A stretch of DNA of 49,310 nucleotides, taken from assembly GCA_964528575.1 (NCBI GenBank), contig CAZGTQ010000412.1, positions 1 through 49,310 on the forward strand, read 5' to 3'. Position numbers and translations under genes: made by a program. The notes beneath the pieces are model-generated. The model saw nothing but the letters and a program-made list of their open reading frames with translations, was not told the DNA's origin and searched no databases. Source of the stretch: CAZGTQ01 sp964528575. GTDB taxonomy: Bacteria; Planctomycetota; UBA1135; GCA-002686595. Shown one piece after another: positions 17,592 through 24,241 of the stretch (within the stretch, counting starts at the first letter, position 1; every line of letters begins with the position of its first letter).

Positions 17592-18076
17592 CGACGTTCT
17601 CCCGCGGGCTCGCTCGCGCCGCGCGCAGTCGCCGTTCCGTTCAACGCCGTTCCGTTCAACGAGGTGCGCAGCCGCGCGAGCTCCTTGCGGCGCAGGAGCC
17701 AACGGCCGATCAGCGCGGCGGCGAGGAGCGCGAGCAGCGTCGCGAGTCCGCCCGCGAGGTCGCCGAGCCATGGCTCCTCCGTCGCCGCGGCGATCGCGCC
17801 CGCGATGCCGCGCACGAAGAGGATCGTCGCCGTGACGAGCGCGGTCGCGACGGCGAGCAGCGCGCCCGCGCCGAGCAGCGCGGCGACGACGCCGTTCAGC
17901 GCCATGTGCCGCGTCCGCTCGAGCTGGATGCGCCCCAGCGTCGCGAGCTCGCTGCGCCATTGTTCGACGTGCGAGCGCGCTTGGCGGAGCGCGCTCGCGA
18001 CCTCTTCGGCGAGCGGCGGGTCCGCAGTCGGATCCGCTCCACGCGGAGGTCGTCCGCCAGGCGGTTGCTCCTTCAC
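17588..18076 (-). CDS. YqjE-like holin-superfamily membrane protein
   Basis: The 162-residue protein has a Pro-rich start, an amphipathic region (ALRQARSHVEQWRSELATL) and two long hydrophobic helices (about residues 75-100 and 115-140) ending in RWLLRRKELARLR. This is the layout of the Phage_holin_3_6/YqjE family of inner-membrane proteins. GTG at 18076 is the best start, giving a 14-base gap from the DUF883 stop, but no strong ribosome-binding site is visible. Near its C-terminus a perfect 15-bp duplication gives LNGTALNGTA. The trio DUF883, YqjE-like, small protein has the same order as in Enterobacteria, where YqjD tethers ribosomes in stationary phase. Confidence 0.72.
   Translation of the reverse strand: MKEQPPGGRPPRGADPTADPPLAEEVASALRQARSHVEQWRSELATLGRIQLERTRHMALNGVVAALLGAGALLAVATALVTATILFVRGIAGAIAAATEEPWLGDLAGGLATLLALLAAALIGRWLLRRKELARLRTSLNGTALNGTATARGASEPAGERR
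17631..17660. repeat. Perfect 15-bp tandem duplication inside the yqjE-like gene
   Basis: GCCGTTCCGTTCAAC occurs twice head-to-tail at 17631-17645 and 17646-17660. The unit is a multiple of three, so it is in frame and gives LNGTA twice at the protein C-terminus. The lack of any mismatch suggests a recent duplication. Confidence 0.95.
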
Positions 18077-18090
18077 CGGTGGGAGAGGAG

Positions 18091-18375
18091 TCAGCGGCGG
18101 ATGAGCAGGCTGAGGACCGACCCCACGCCCGCGGCGATCAAGAGCGACTTCATCGGGTGCATGCGGACGTAGCTCTCCAAGTCCTGTCGCGCGTCGACCA
18201 TCTTGTCGCGTCCGGAGTCGGCGAGCTCGCGCCCGCGCAGGCGCGCTTCGTGGAGCGCCTCTTCGGCCTGACCGAGCGCGGCGTGTCCGAGCTCCTTCAC
18301 GTCTTCCATGACCTTTGCGGATTGCTCCGAGAGCGGGCGCGCGCTCGCGGATGCGTGCTGGGATTTGGGATCCAT
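18091..18375 (-). CDS. DUF883/YqjD-like membrane-anchored protein
   Basis: The 94-residue protein has a long amphipathic helical N-terminal two-thirds (KVMEDVKELGHAALGQAEEA and onwards), then VRMHPMKSLLIAAGVGSVLSLLIRR. The closing H-P-x-x-S-L-x-x-A-x-G-x-G pattern followed by a hydrophobic helix and RR is the hallmark of the ElaB/YqjD/DUF883 family. In E. coli, YqjD is an inner-membrane protein that binds ribosomes under stationary-phase control. This gene is first in a leftward three-gene set. Its ATG is preceded by a 12-base direct repeat at 18386-18409 that could be an operator. Confidence 0.88.
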   Translation of the reverse strand: MDPKSQHASASARPLSEQSAKVMEDVKELGHAALGQAEEALHEARLRGRELADSGRDKMVDARQDLESYVRMHPMKSLLIAAGVGSVLSLLIRR

Positions 18376-18385
18376 CGTGTGGGTC

Positions 18386-18409
18386 CGTATCGAGTTTCGT
18401 ATCGAGTAA
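18386..18409. repeat. Two-unit 12-bp direct repeat upstream of the DUF883 gene
   Basis: CGTATCGAGT recurs at 18386-18395 and 18398-18407, with units CGTATCGAGTTT and CGTATCGAGTAA. The repeat ends 10 bases before the DUF883 start codon. A 12-base period puts the copies on nearly the same helix face, so it could be an operator, or simply a young duplication. Confidence 0.85.
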
Positions 18410-18749
18410 GGGGGACTGGAGCAGGAGCGTGTCGAGCTCTTCGCTCCGAGCGCGCTGCAAGACGCGTTCCGCGGAGGGTCCACGCGCGCGCGCGCGTGGG
18501 AGAAGGGCCGGCCCGTGCAGTGTCTACATTCCGGTTCGGCCGAGGCGCGGCCGCAGCAGCCGTTCCCGCCGGTGCGTCGGACGGCCTGGGACGACGGCGC
18601 GCACGGGCACGTGAGCCTGCGCGACCTGCGCGCGACCGCGTTCGCGTCCGGCCGGCGGTGCGCGGGCGGTGGTCCGGCAGTTGCACTCTCCCGGCGGGCG
18701 AGCGGGTCCGGCGCCGGCGATCGTCCGAACGCCGCCGCACGCTCTCCGA

Positions 18750-18773
18750 GCAAGTCACTCTGCAAGTCACTTT
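18750..18773. repeat. Two-unit 12-bp direct repeat upstream of the PRC-barrel gene
   Basis: GCAAGTCACT recurs at 18750-18759 and 18762-18771 (units GCAAGTCACTCT and GCAAGTCACTTT). It lies 29 bases upstream of the PRC-barrel start codon, where a promoter or operator would be expected. It has the same period as the repeat at the other end of this gap, but a different sequence. Confidence 0.85.
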
Positions 18774-18788
18774 CGAACAAGACAGATC

Positions 18789-18802
18789 CGAGGAGTCATC
18801 CA
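18789..18802 (+). promoter_or_regulatory. Leader with strong RBS, shared with the next lipoprotein gene
   Basis: CGAGGAGTCATCCA directly precedes the PRC-barrel ATG. The same 14 bases recur at 19853-19866 directly before the small lipoprotein start. The match extends upstream through ACAAGAC (18777-18783 and 19842-19848). GAGGAG is the Shine-Dalgarno core; the conserved TCATCCA spacer is unusual. Confidence 0.8.
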
Positions 18803-19801
18803 ATGAAGTCCCAATACCTCAGCCTCAGTTTCGCGGCCGCGCTTGCCGCGGTCGCGGCCCCTGCCGCGAGCGCCCAGGTCGGCGACGACGCGAAAACGAG
18901 CCCGACGAGGCAGGAGGACGCGCAGCAGAAGAAGGTGTTCGTCCGCAAGGCGAGCGACATCACCGGCAAGGAAGTTCGGAACGCTCAGGGCGAGGATGTC
19001 GGCGAGATCGCCGATCTCGTCGTCGATCCGACCACCGGCGAGATCCAGTACGCCGTCCTCTCCATCGGCGGCTTCCTCGGCATGGGCGACAAGCTCTACG
19101 GCGTTCCGTGGAGCAAGCTCCAGTGCGCCGACCCGAAGGCGAAGAAGAAGGCCGGCGCGCACGGCGACATGGAAGGCGAGAAGAAGGCCGGCCAGGAGCG
19201 TGACGCCGCGACGAAGGACGCCGACGCGTACGTTTTCGTCATCGGCCTCGAGCGGCCGCAGTTCGAGTCGGCCCCGTCCTTCACCAAGGAGGAGTGGCCG
19301 AAGACCGACGCCGCCTGGCGCAAGCAGATCGACACCCACTACGGTGCGCAACAGCCGCAACAGACCGGACGCACCGCGAGCATGTTGATCCGCTGCGAGG
19401 ATCTGCGTGGCGCGGACGTGCACGGCCAGGACGGCGAAGAAATCGGCGAGCTCGGCGAGATCGCCATCGACACGAACGAGGGCCGCATCGCGTTCTTCGT
19501 CCTCGAGCACGGCGGCGCGCTCGGCATCGGCGAGACGCACTACGTGCTCCCGGTCGGGCTGATCCAGGTCGGCTTCGAGGAGGACGAGCTCGTCGTCAAG
19601 GCTTCGCAGCTCTCGCAGGCACGCCTCGAGAACGCGCCGAAGTACGACGACGACGACTGGGACCGGATGTCCAACCCCGTGTGGCTCCGCGAAGCCTACA
19701 CCTTCTGGAACGCCGACCCGTACTGGTCGCGCGCCGTCGAGGCCGGCTACCGCAAACCCGCTCCGAAGACGGACGAGAACGACGAGGACAGCGATCTCTG
19801 A
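18803..19801 (+). CDS. Secreted protein with two PRC-barrel domains
   Basis: The 332-residue protein has a Sec signal peptide (MKSQYLSLSFAAALAAVAAP, cleaved near ASAQ). Two PRC-barrel-like domains are visible. The first begins near residue 45 (VRKASDITGKEVRNAQGEDV, then GEIADLVVDPTTG and YAVLSIGGFLGMGDKLYGVPW). The second begins near residue 195 (MLIRCEDLRGADVHGQDGEE, then IGELGEIAIDTNEGRI, HYVLPVGLIQV). Between them is a Lys-rich linker and a conserved-looking segment ending TFWNADPYWSRA occurs at the C-terminus. PRC barrels bind partners in RNA metabolism and photosynthesis; periplasmic versions are common stress-linked proteins of unknown role. An identical leader motif precedes the next gene. 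Confidence 0.9.
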   Translation: MKSQYLSLSFAAALAAVAAPAASAQVGDDAKTSPTRQEDAQQKKVFVRKASDITGKEVRNAQGEDVGEIADLVVDPTTGEIQYAVLSIGGFLGMGDKLYGVPWSKLQCADPKAKKKAGAHGDMEGEKKAGQERDAATKDADAYVFVIGLERPQFESAPSFTKEEWPKTDAAWRKQIDTHYGAQQPQQTGRTASMLIRCEDLRGADVHGQDGEEIGELGEIAIDTNEGRIAFFVLEHGGALGIGETHYVLPVGLIQVGFEEDELVVKASQLSQARLENAPKYDDDDWDRMSNPVWLREAYTFWNADPYWSRAVEAGYRKPAPKTDENDEDSDL

Positions 19802-19819
19802 TCGACATCTCTGATCGAC
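19794..19819. repeat. Perfect 13-bp tandem duplication across a stop codon
   Basis: ATCTCTGATCGAC occurs at 19794-19806 and again at 19807-19819. The first copy contains the TGA stop of the PRC-barrel gene, so the second copy carries a duplicated out-of-use stop in the 3' untranslated region. Confidence 0.95.
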
Positions 19820-19852
19820 GGAGCCTCTTTCCAAACCGCCGACAAGACCACC

Positions 19853-19866
19853 CGAGGAGTCATCCA
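19853..19866 (+). promoter_or_regulatory. Second copy of the CGAGGAGTCATCCA leader
   Basis: This is identical over 14 bases to the leader at 18789-18802, and its last A is the first base of the ATG at 19866. It provides a strong ribosome-binding site and fixes the start of the 58-residue lipoprotein gene. Confidence 0.8.
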
Positions 19867-20042
19867 TGAAACGTACAGCCAGCATCATTGCCGCATTCGC
19901 GAGCGCATTCCTTCTCACCGCCTGCCCCGATGACAACGGCTTCGAGGAAGCGGGCGAGACCACGGACGAGGCGTTCGAGGAGGCCGGCGAAGAGGTCGAA
20001 GAAGCGCTCGACGACATCGACGACGAGTTCGACGGCAAGTGA
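19866..20042 (+). CDS. Tiny acidic lipoprotein (58 aa)
   Basis: The gene is short but well supported: a strong ribosome-binding leader, ATG at 19866 and TGA at 20040-20042. The product starts with a lipoprotein signal, MKRTASIIAAFASAFLLTAC, with Cys20 in an LTAC lipobox. A highly acidic mature peptide of 38 residues follows, built on FEEAGE-like repeats (GFEEAGETTDEAFEEAGEEV) and ending DDIDDEFDGK. The heptad-like spacing suggests a helix or coiled coil, as in entericidin- or Lpp-like small lipoproteins. It lies 64 bases downstream of the PRC-barrel gene and shares its leader, so the two are likely co-expressed. The function is unknown. Confidence 0.85.
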   Translation: MKRTASIIAAFASAFLLTACPDDNGFEEAGETTDEAFEEAGEEVEEALDDIDDEFDGK

Positions 20043-20275
20043 TGTCCCACGCGGACGAGGGCGTCCGCTTCCTGCTCTAGCGCAGGAGCAGCGCCCGAGC
20101 GAGCAGCTCGCCCGGCCCGCGAACCGCGGGTCGGCGAGCTGCTCGTACGCTCGCTGCCCTCGTTTCCGAATCCGGGAGGCGGAGTTATAAGGAGGGGGCG
20201 GAGCCGCAGCGGACACCGTTCGCGACCGGCTCGTCCGGCCCGCTGTTCGTTCCGCCAGGGAAGGGAGGGAGGGCG
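20043..20275. other. Intergenic region with large hairpin
   Basis: This 233-base gap contains a strong stem-loop at 20101-20144 and a purine-rich stretch (AAGGAGGGGGCGGAG near 20190) that resembles a ribosome-binding site but is followed by no convincing ORF. A GGGAAGGGAGGGAGGG tract precedes the next start codon. Confidence 0.6.
20101..20144. terminator. Strong stem-loop, possible terminator
   Basis: GAGCAGCTCGCC (20101-20112) pairs perfectly with GGCGAGCTGCTC (20133-20144), and an inner CCCGCG/CGCGGG stem caps it with a three-base AAC loop. There is no T-run after it, so if it terminates transcription of the lipoprotein gene it is not a classical intrinsic terminator. It could instead stabilise mRNA. 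Confidence 0.65.
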
Positions 20276-20512
20276 ATGGAAGCCCCGTCGGTCTGTTCAC
20301 TGTGTGGAGGCGTCGGCACGTATCCCCCCGGGGACGTCGATCCGTGCCCCGGCTGCAACCGCGGCGTCGAGCTCGACGAAGAGCTCGCGCTCGACGCGCG
20401 CGCCGATCTGGACGAGGACGCATGGGCGCTCGACGCGGACGACGACGCGGACGAGGACTGGGACGGCGATCCGTACGACTACGGCCACGACGGCGGCGAC
20501 GACGACCTGTAG
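20276..20512 (+). CDS. Small zinc-finger protein with very acidic tail
   Basis: The 78-residue protein has a single CxxC pair-of-pairs: CSLCGGVGTYPPGD followed by CPGC (Cys8, Cys11 and a second pair near residues 24-27). This resembles one DnaJ-type or rubredoxin-like zinc ribbon. The C-terminal 45 residues are almost all Asp, Glu, Ala and Leu (DADDDADEDWDGDPYDYG). A GGGAGGGAGGGCG tract precedes the ATG and supports translation. It stands alone, convergent with the oxoamine synthase gene. The acidic tail could mimic nucleic acid or bind metal or basic partners. No function can be assigned. Confidence 0.65.
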   Translation: MEAPSVCSLCGGVGTYPPGDVDPCPGCNRGVELDEELALDARADLDEDAWALDADDDADEDWDGDPYDYGHDGGDDDL

Positions 20513-20527
20513 GCGCGCGCGTCGGCG

Positions 20528-21670
20528 TCACGCCCCGAGCGCGCGCTCGAGCGCGGCGGCGAGCGTGTCGATCTCGTCCGCGGCGTGCTGCGCGTTGACG
20601 ACGAGCCGGAAGTACGTCTCCGCCGGCCCGCCGGGGTAGCCGACGAGCGGGACGAGCTGGCCCGCGTCGCGCAGCGCCGCGTCGGCGCGGCGCATCGCGT
20701 CCGTTCCGCCCGGGAGCGCGAACGCCTGCACGGGGTGCGGATCGGCGCCGAGCGGGAGCCCGAGCCGCTCGAGGTGCGCGCGCACGCGCCCGACGCTCGC
20801 GTCGAGGCGCGCCGAACGCTCGGGCTCGGCCGCGAAGACGCGCAGCGCCGCGCTCGCCGCCAGCGCCAGCGCCGGCGGGATCGGCGTCGTGCACGTCCAC
20901 GCGTCGGCGCGGGCGCGCAGCGCGGCGATCCGCTCCGCGCTCCCGACGACGGCGCCGCCCGCGACGCCGAACGCCTTGGAGAGCGTCAGCGTCGCGCACA
21001 CGTCGCCCGCGCCGAGCGCCAGCCCGCACGTGCCGAGCCCGCGGGCGTCGGCCGCGCCGGCCGCGGTGACGACCCCGAACCCGTGGCAGTCGTCGACGCA
21101 CAGGAGCGCGCGCCCCGCGCACGCGTCGCGCAGCGCCTCGATCGGGGCGAACCGTCCGAGCGCCGGGTAGACGCCGTCGGTCCACACCGCGACGCGGGTC
21201 GGCCGGGCGCTCGTCCGTGGTCGCGCGAGCGACCGACGATCGCGGCTCGCGAGCGCGCGCTCGAGCTCCGCGGGACCGTCGTAGTCCGTCGCCGGCGTCC
21301 GCGTCGCCGCGAGGGCGTCGCGGATGCTCGCGTGCGCGCGCCGGTCGACGAATGCGTGCTCGCAGTCGCGCGCGAGCGCTTGCGCGAGCGCGAGGTTCGC
21401 GAGGTAGCCGTCGGGGAGCAGTGCCGCCGCGTCCGCGCCGCAGCGCTCGGCGAGCAGCGTCTCGAGCTCCTCGTGCGCCTCGGTGTTCCCCGTCGTCTCG
21501 CGCGACGCGCCGGCGGAGATCCCGTAGCGGTGCGCGCCCTCGGCGAGCGCGTCGAGCACCGCGGGATGGTGCTGGAGCGCGAGGTAGTTGCAGCCGCCGA
21601 AGAAGACGAGCTCGCGCCCGCCGACGACGACGCGGGTCGCGCCGCGCGGCTCGTACGCGGGCGCGCTCAA
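20528..21670 (-). CDS. PLP-dependent alpha-oxoamine synthase (BioF/KBL-like)
   Basis: The 380-residue enzyme has the alpha-oxoamine synthase features: FFGGCNYLALQHHP near the N-terminus, the SAGASRETTGNT motif, DDCHGFGVV, and the PLP lysine Lys232 in TLSKAFGVAGG. The C-terminus includes GPAETYFRLVVNAQHAADEI, where the expected S-I-R element is changed. The family condenses an amino acid with an acyl-CoA, losing CO2, to make an aminoketone (as for KAPA, aminolevulinate or 2-amino-3-ketobutyrate). Translation starts at a TTG overlapping the upstream dehydrogenase stop (TTGA at 21667-21670). No other biotin genes are present, so biotin synthesis is not supported and the product is unknown. Confidence 0.88.
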   Translation of the reverse strand: MSAPAYEPRGATRVVVGGRELVFFGGCNYLALQHHPAVLDALAEGAHRYGISAGASRETTGNTEAHEELETLLAERCGADAAALLPDGYLANLALAQALARDCEHAFVDRRAHASIRDALAATRTPATDYDGPAELERALASRDRRSLARPRTSARPTRVAVWTDGVYPALGRFAPIEALRDACAGRALLCVDDCHGFGVVTAAGAADARGLGTCGLALGAGDVCATLTLSKAFGVAGGAVVGSAERIAALRARADAWTCTTPIPPALALAASAALRVFAAEPERSARLDASVGRVRAHLERLGLPLGADPHPVQAFALPGGTDAMRRADAALRDAGQLVPLVGYPGGPAETYFRLVVNAQHAADEIDTLAAALERALGA

Positions 21671-22659
21671 CGTCCCGCAACCGCGATCGTGACGAGCGGG
21701 ACCGTCGCCATCGTGTGGAAGCCCGGGGGCGCGGCGCGCAGCGAGCGCAGCGCGTTCACCGCGATCGCGCACGTCGCATCGTCGCCATGGACGCCGCCCT
21801 CGATCCGCACGTCCAGCGTCGGCTCGCCCTCGAGGCGCACGCGGTCGTGCGGCTCGCGCTGCCCGATCGCGGCGACGAACTCGAGCCGCGCGACCTGCCC
21901 CGCGCCGCGCCAGCCCTGCGCGACCTGACGCACGCCCGCGATGCGTCCCGCCGGGATGGGGCCGAGATCGCACGCGAGGTCGCGCTCGGCCCGTACCGGC
22001 TCGAGCGTCTCGTCCCAGCGCTCGAGCGCGAGGCCGAGCGCGTCCGCGGCGAAGTGCAGCGACTCGCCCAGTCCGACGTGGCGCAGCGACCCGTCCTCGA
22101 CGCGAGCGGCGAACGCGGCGTCGTCGAGCGTCGCCCCGATCTTGCGCTGGAACGGCTCGCGCCGCGTCGTCGCGTCCTGCACGCGCCAGACGTCGAGGCG
22201 GCGGACCGAGCGGCACGCCGCGGAGAGCGCGGCGGGCAGCGTGTCCATCAGCAATCCCGGGTTGACGCCGGTGCCGAGCAGCCGGCCGCCGTGCTCGCGC
22301 GCCAGCGCGTCGAGCTCGTCCGCGAGCTCGGGATGGCGCAGCCGCGGCCACACGGCCTCCTCGCACGTCGTGACCACCGCGAGCCCGCGGAGCAGGAGCG
22401 CCCGGAACGTGTCGGCGCAGCGCGCGAGGTCCGAGCTGGTCGTCACGATCGCGCCGTCGAACGAGCCGCGCACCGCGCCGAGGTCGGACGCGACGCTCAC
22501 GCCGGCCTCGGCGCCGCGGACGAGCTCGGCGAGCGGGCGCCCGGCGAGCGCGGGATCGACGTCGACGGCTGCCGTCACGCGCCCGAGGCCGCGCTCGCCC
22601 AGCTCGCAGGCGATGCGGCGGCCGAGCGGTCCGAGACCGACGTGGAGAACGGACCACAT
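21667..22659 (-). CDS. DapB-like NAD(P)-dependent dehydrogenase
   Basis: The 330-residue protein starts with a Rossmann motif, VLHVGLGPLGRRIACEL, followed by VTAAVDVDPALAG, so it binds NAD(P). Later features GTGVNPGLLMDTLP and a C-terminal beta-rich catalytic half resemble the dihydrodipicolinate reductase fold, more precisely the 2,4-diaminopentanoate dehydrogenase branch. That enzyme oxidises or forms an amine next to a carbonyl. It sits directly upstream of and overlaps an alpha-oxoamine synthase, so the two probably act on the same aminoketone or diamine. The exact substrate is not known. No thiolase or ornithine-pathway genes lie nearby, so the ornithine route is not supported. Confidence 0.82.
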   Translation of the reverse strand: MWSVLHVGLGPLGRRIACELGERGLGRVTAAVDVDPALAGRPLAELVRGAEAGVSVASDLGAVRGSFDGAIVTTSSDLARCADTFRALLLRGLAVVTTCEEAVWPRLRHPELADELDALAREHGGRLLGTGVNPGLLMDTLPAALSAACRSVRRLDVWRVQDATTRREPFQRKIGATLDDAAFAARVEDGSLRHVGLGESLHFAADALGLALERWDETLEPVRAERDLACDLGPIPAGRIAGVRQVAQGWRGAGQVARLEFVAAIGQREPHDRVRLEGEPTLDVRIEGGVHGDDATCAIAVNALRSLRAAPPGFHTMATVPLVTIAVAGR

Positions 22660-22702
22660 GGCGGCAGAGCTTACGCGGCCGCGCCGCCGCGTGCGGCGCC
22701 GG

Positions 22703-22987
22703 CTACGTGATGATCGGGAACCACATCATCGTCGCCGCGACGGCGGCCCCCTGGGCGCGCTGCCCGTCGATGACGGCGTGAGCGAGGCTCTCGGGCCCCT
22801 CGGCGCGGATCCGCTGGATCATCGCGTAAGGCAACGTGCTCATCCGCTTGCGGAGCACGCGCACGAACTCCTCGCGGTCGGCGCACTTCAGCTCCTGGAT
22901 CGTCGCCCAGTCCCACGTCGCGAGCGAGCCGCCGTTGCGCTTGAACGCCTCGAGGAACCGTTCTCCGTACGGACGTTCGTCGTCCAT
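22703..22987 (-). CDS. Small protein of unknown function downstream of ispG
   Basis: The 94-residue protein is charged and predicted helical (MDDERPYGERFLEAFKRNGG, later EFVRVLRKRMSTLPYAMIQR) and ends in a short hydrophobic tail AAVAATMMWFPIIT. It begins 10 bases after the ispG stop with a GGAGCT-type ribosome-binding site, so it is probably co-transcribed with ispG. No family is recognised. The codon use matches its neighbours and there are no signs of decay. Confidence 0.72.
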   Translation of the reverse strand: MDDERPYGERFLEAFKRNGGSLATWDWATIQELKCADREEFVRVLRKRMSTLPYAMIQRIRAEGPESLAHAVIDGQRAQGAAVAATMMWFPIIT

Positions 22988-22997
22988 GGCCAGCTCC

Positions 22998-24161
22998 TTA
23001 CGCGCGCGGCGCGGCGCCCTTCTCGCTCTTCTCGCCCTTTTCCTCGATCAGGCGGTCGAGCTCGTCCTTCAGGCGCGGGAGGATCTCGTCGTACGTCCAG
23101 GTCCCGACCGTGCGCTCGCCGCGCTTGAGGTTGACGTGCGTCGGCCCGCACCACAGGCCGAGATCCGCGTCGTCCGTCTCGCCCGGCCCGTTCACGCGGC
23201 AGCCCATCACGGCGATCGTCAAGGCCTGCGCGGCGGCGTAGCGCGTGAGCTCCTTCACGTCTTGCGCGAGCTCGACGAAGCGCTCGTTCTCGACGCGCGA
23301 GCACGACGGGCACGCGATGATGTTGAGCCCGTCGAAGAAGCTCGGCGGCACCGAGCGGAAGCGGCCGTTCGCGACGTCATCGAGGATCTGCCGGCCGACG
23401 ACGATCTCTTCGCCCTTGTCGTCGAACGGCACGGTGAGCGAGACGCGCAGCGTGTCGCCGATGCCGCGCGCGAGGAGCTGCTCGAACGCGATGCGCGTCT
23501 TGATCACGCCGTCGGGCGGCATGCCCGCCTCGGTCACGCCCAGGTGCAGCGGGACGTCGGGCCGCGCCTCGGCGAAGCGCACGTTGGCGTCGATCACGAG
23601 CCGCGGGTCCGAGTCCTTGATCGAGACGACGTAGTCGCTGAAGCCGAGCGCGTCGACCAGCTCGCAGTGCTCCACCGCCGAAGCGACGAGCGCCGCGACG
23701 TCGTCGCCGGGGTAGCGCGCCTTCGTCGCCGGCGCGAGCGAGCCCGCGTTCACGCCGATCCGCAGCGCGAGCCCGTGGCGGCGCGCGACGTCGACGAGGA
23801 ACGCGACCTTGCTCTCGACGGGCTTGTCCCTCTCGTGGTGGTGCAGATGGCCGGGGTTGTAGCGCACCTTGTCGACGTACGGCGCGACGTCGGCCGCGAG
23901 CCGGTAGCTCTCCTGCAGGTCGACCGAGAGCCGCATGTCGGTGCGCGCCCGGATCGCGGCGAGCGCCTCGACGTCCGCGCGGCTGTCGACCGCGATCCGC
24001 ACGAGGTCGGCGCCCGCCGCCTCGAGCAGGCGCACCTGGCGCAGCGTCGCCTCGACGTCCTGCGTGCGCGTCGCCGCCATGCTCTGGACGGCGATCGGGG
24101 CGTCCCCGCCGATCGGCAGGTCCCGGACGTGGATCGTGCGCGTCGTGCGTGCGGGGATCAT
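22998..24161 (-). CDS. ispG: 4-hydroxy-3-methylbut-2-enyl diphosphate synthase
   Basis: The 387-residue protein is the bacterial GcpE/IspG of the methylerythritol phosphate pathway. It reductively converts methylerythritol cyclodiphosphate to HMBPP with a [4Fe-4S] cluster. It shows the N-terminal TIM-barrel start (IAVQSMAATRTQDVEAT), KVRYNPGHL, and the C-terminal cluster-binding half: IIACPSC with Cys284 and Cys287, VMGCRVNGPGE with Cys321 and Glu328. A short charged C-terminal extension (EEKGEKSEKGAAP) is present. The gene diverges from the FAD oxidoreductase across 80 bases and is followed by a small unknown gene. Confidence 0.96.
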   Translation of the reverse strand: MIPARTTRTIHVRDLPIGGDAPIAVQSMAATRTQDVEATLRQVRLLEAAGADLVRIAVDSRADVEALAAIRARTDMRLSVDLQESYRLAADVAPYVDKVRYNPGHLHHHERDKPVESKVAFLVDVARRHGLALRIGVNAGSLAPATKARYPGDDVAALVASAVEHCELVDALGFSDYVVSIKDSDPRLVIDANVRFAEARPDVPLHLGVTEAGMPPDGVIKTRIAFEQLLARGIGDTLRVSLTVPFDDKGEEIVVGRQILDDVANGRFRSVPPSFFDGLNIIACPSCSRVENERFVELAQDVKELTRYAAAQALTIAVMGCRVNGPGETDDADLGLWCGPTHVNLKRGERTVGTWTYDEILPRLKDELDRLIEEKGEKSEKGAAPRA

Positions 24162-24241
24162 GGTCGGGGCGATGCTACCAGGCCGGGCGCCCCGGCGAAG
24201 TTGGTATGCTCCGACGACGAGTTAGGCCCGAACGGAGCGTG

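Larger units (their letters stand above)
18376..18802. other. Divergent intergenic region with two 12-bp-period repeats
   Basis: This 427-base gap separates the leftward DUF883 set from the rightward PRC-barrel gene, so both promoters must lie inside or nearby. The ORFs that cross it look like shadows of high G+C and match nothing. Each end carries its own two-unit direct repeat with a 12-base period (18386-18409 and 18750-18773). No convincing -35/-10 pair was recognised. Confidence 0.7.

Noticed and set aside
20186..20275. AAGGAGGGGGCGGAG stretch considered as the ribosome-binding site of an additional small gene.
   Set aside because: No start codon with a plausible reading frame follows at a usable distance before the well-supported ATG at 20276.
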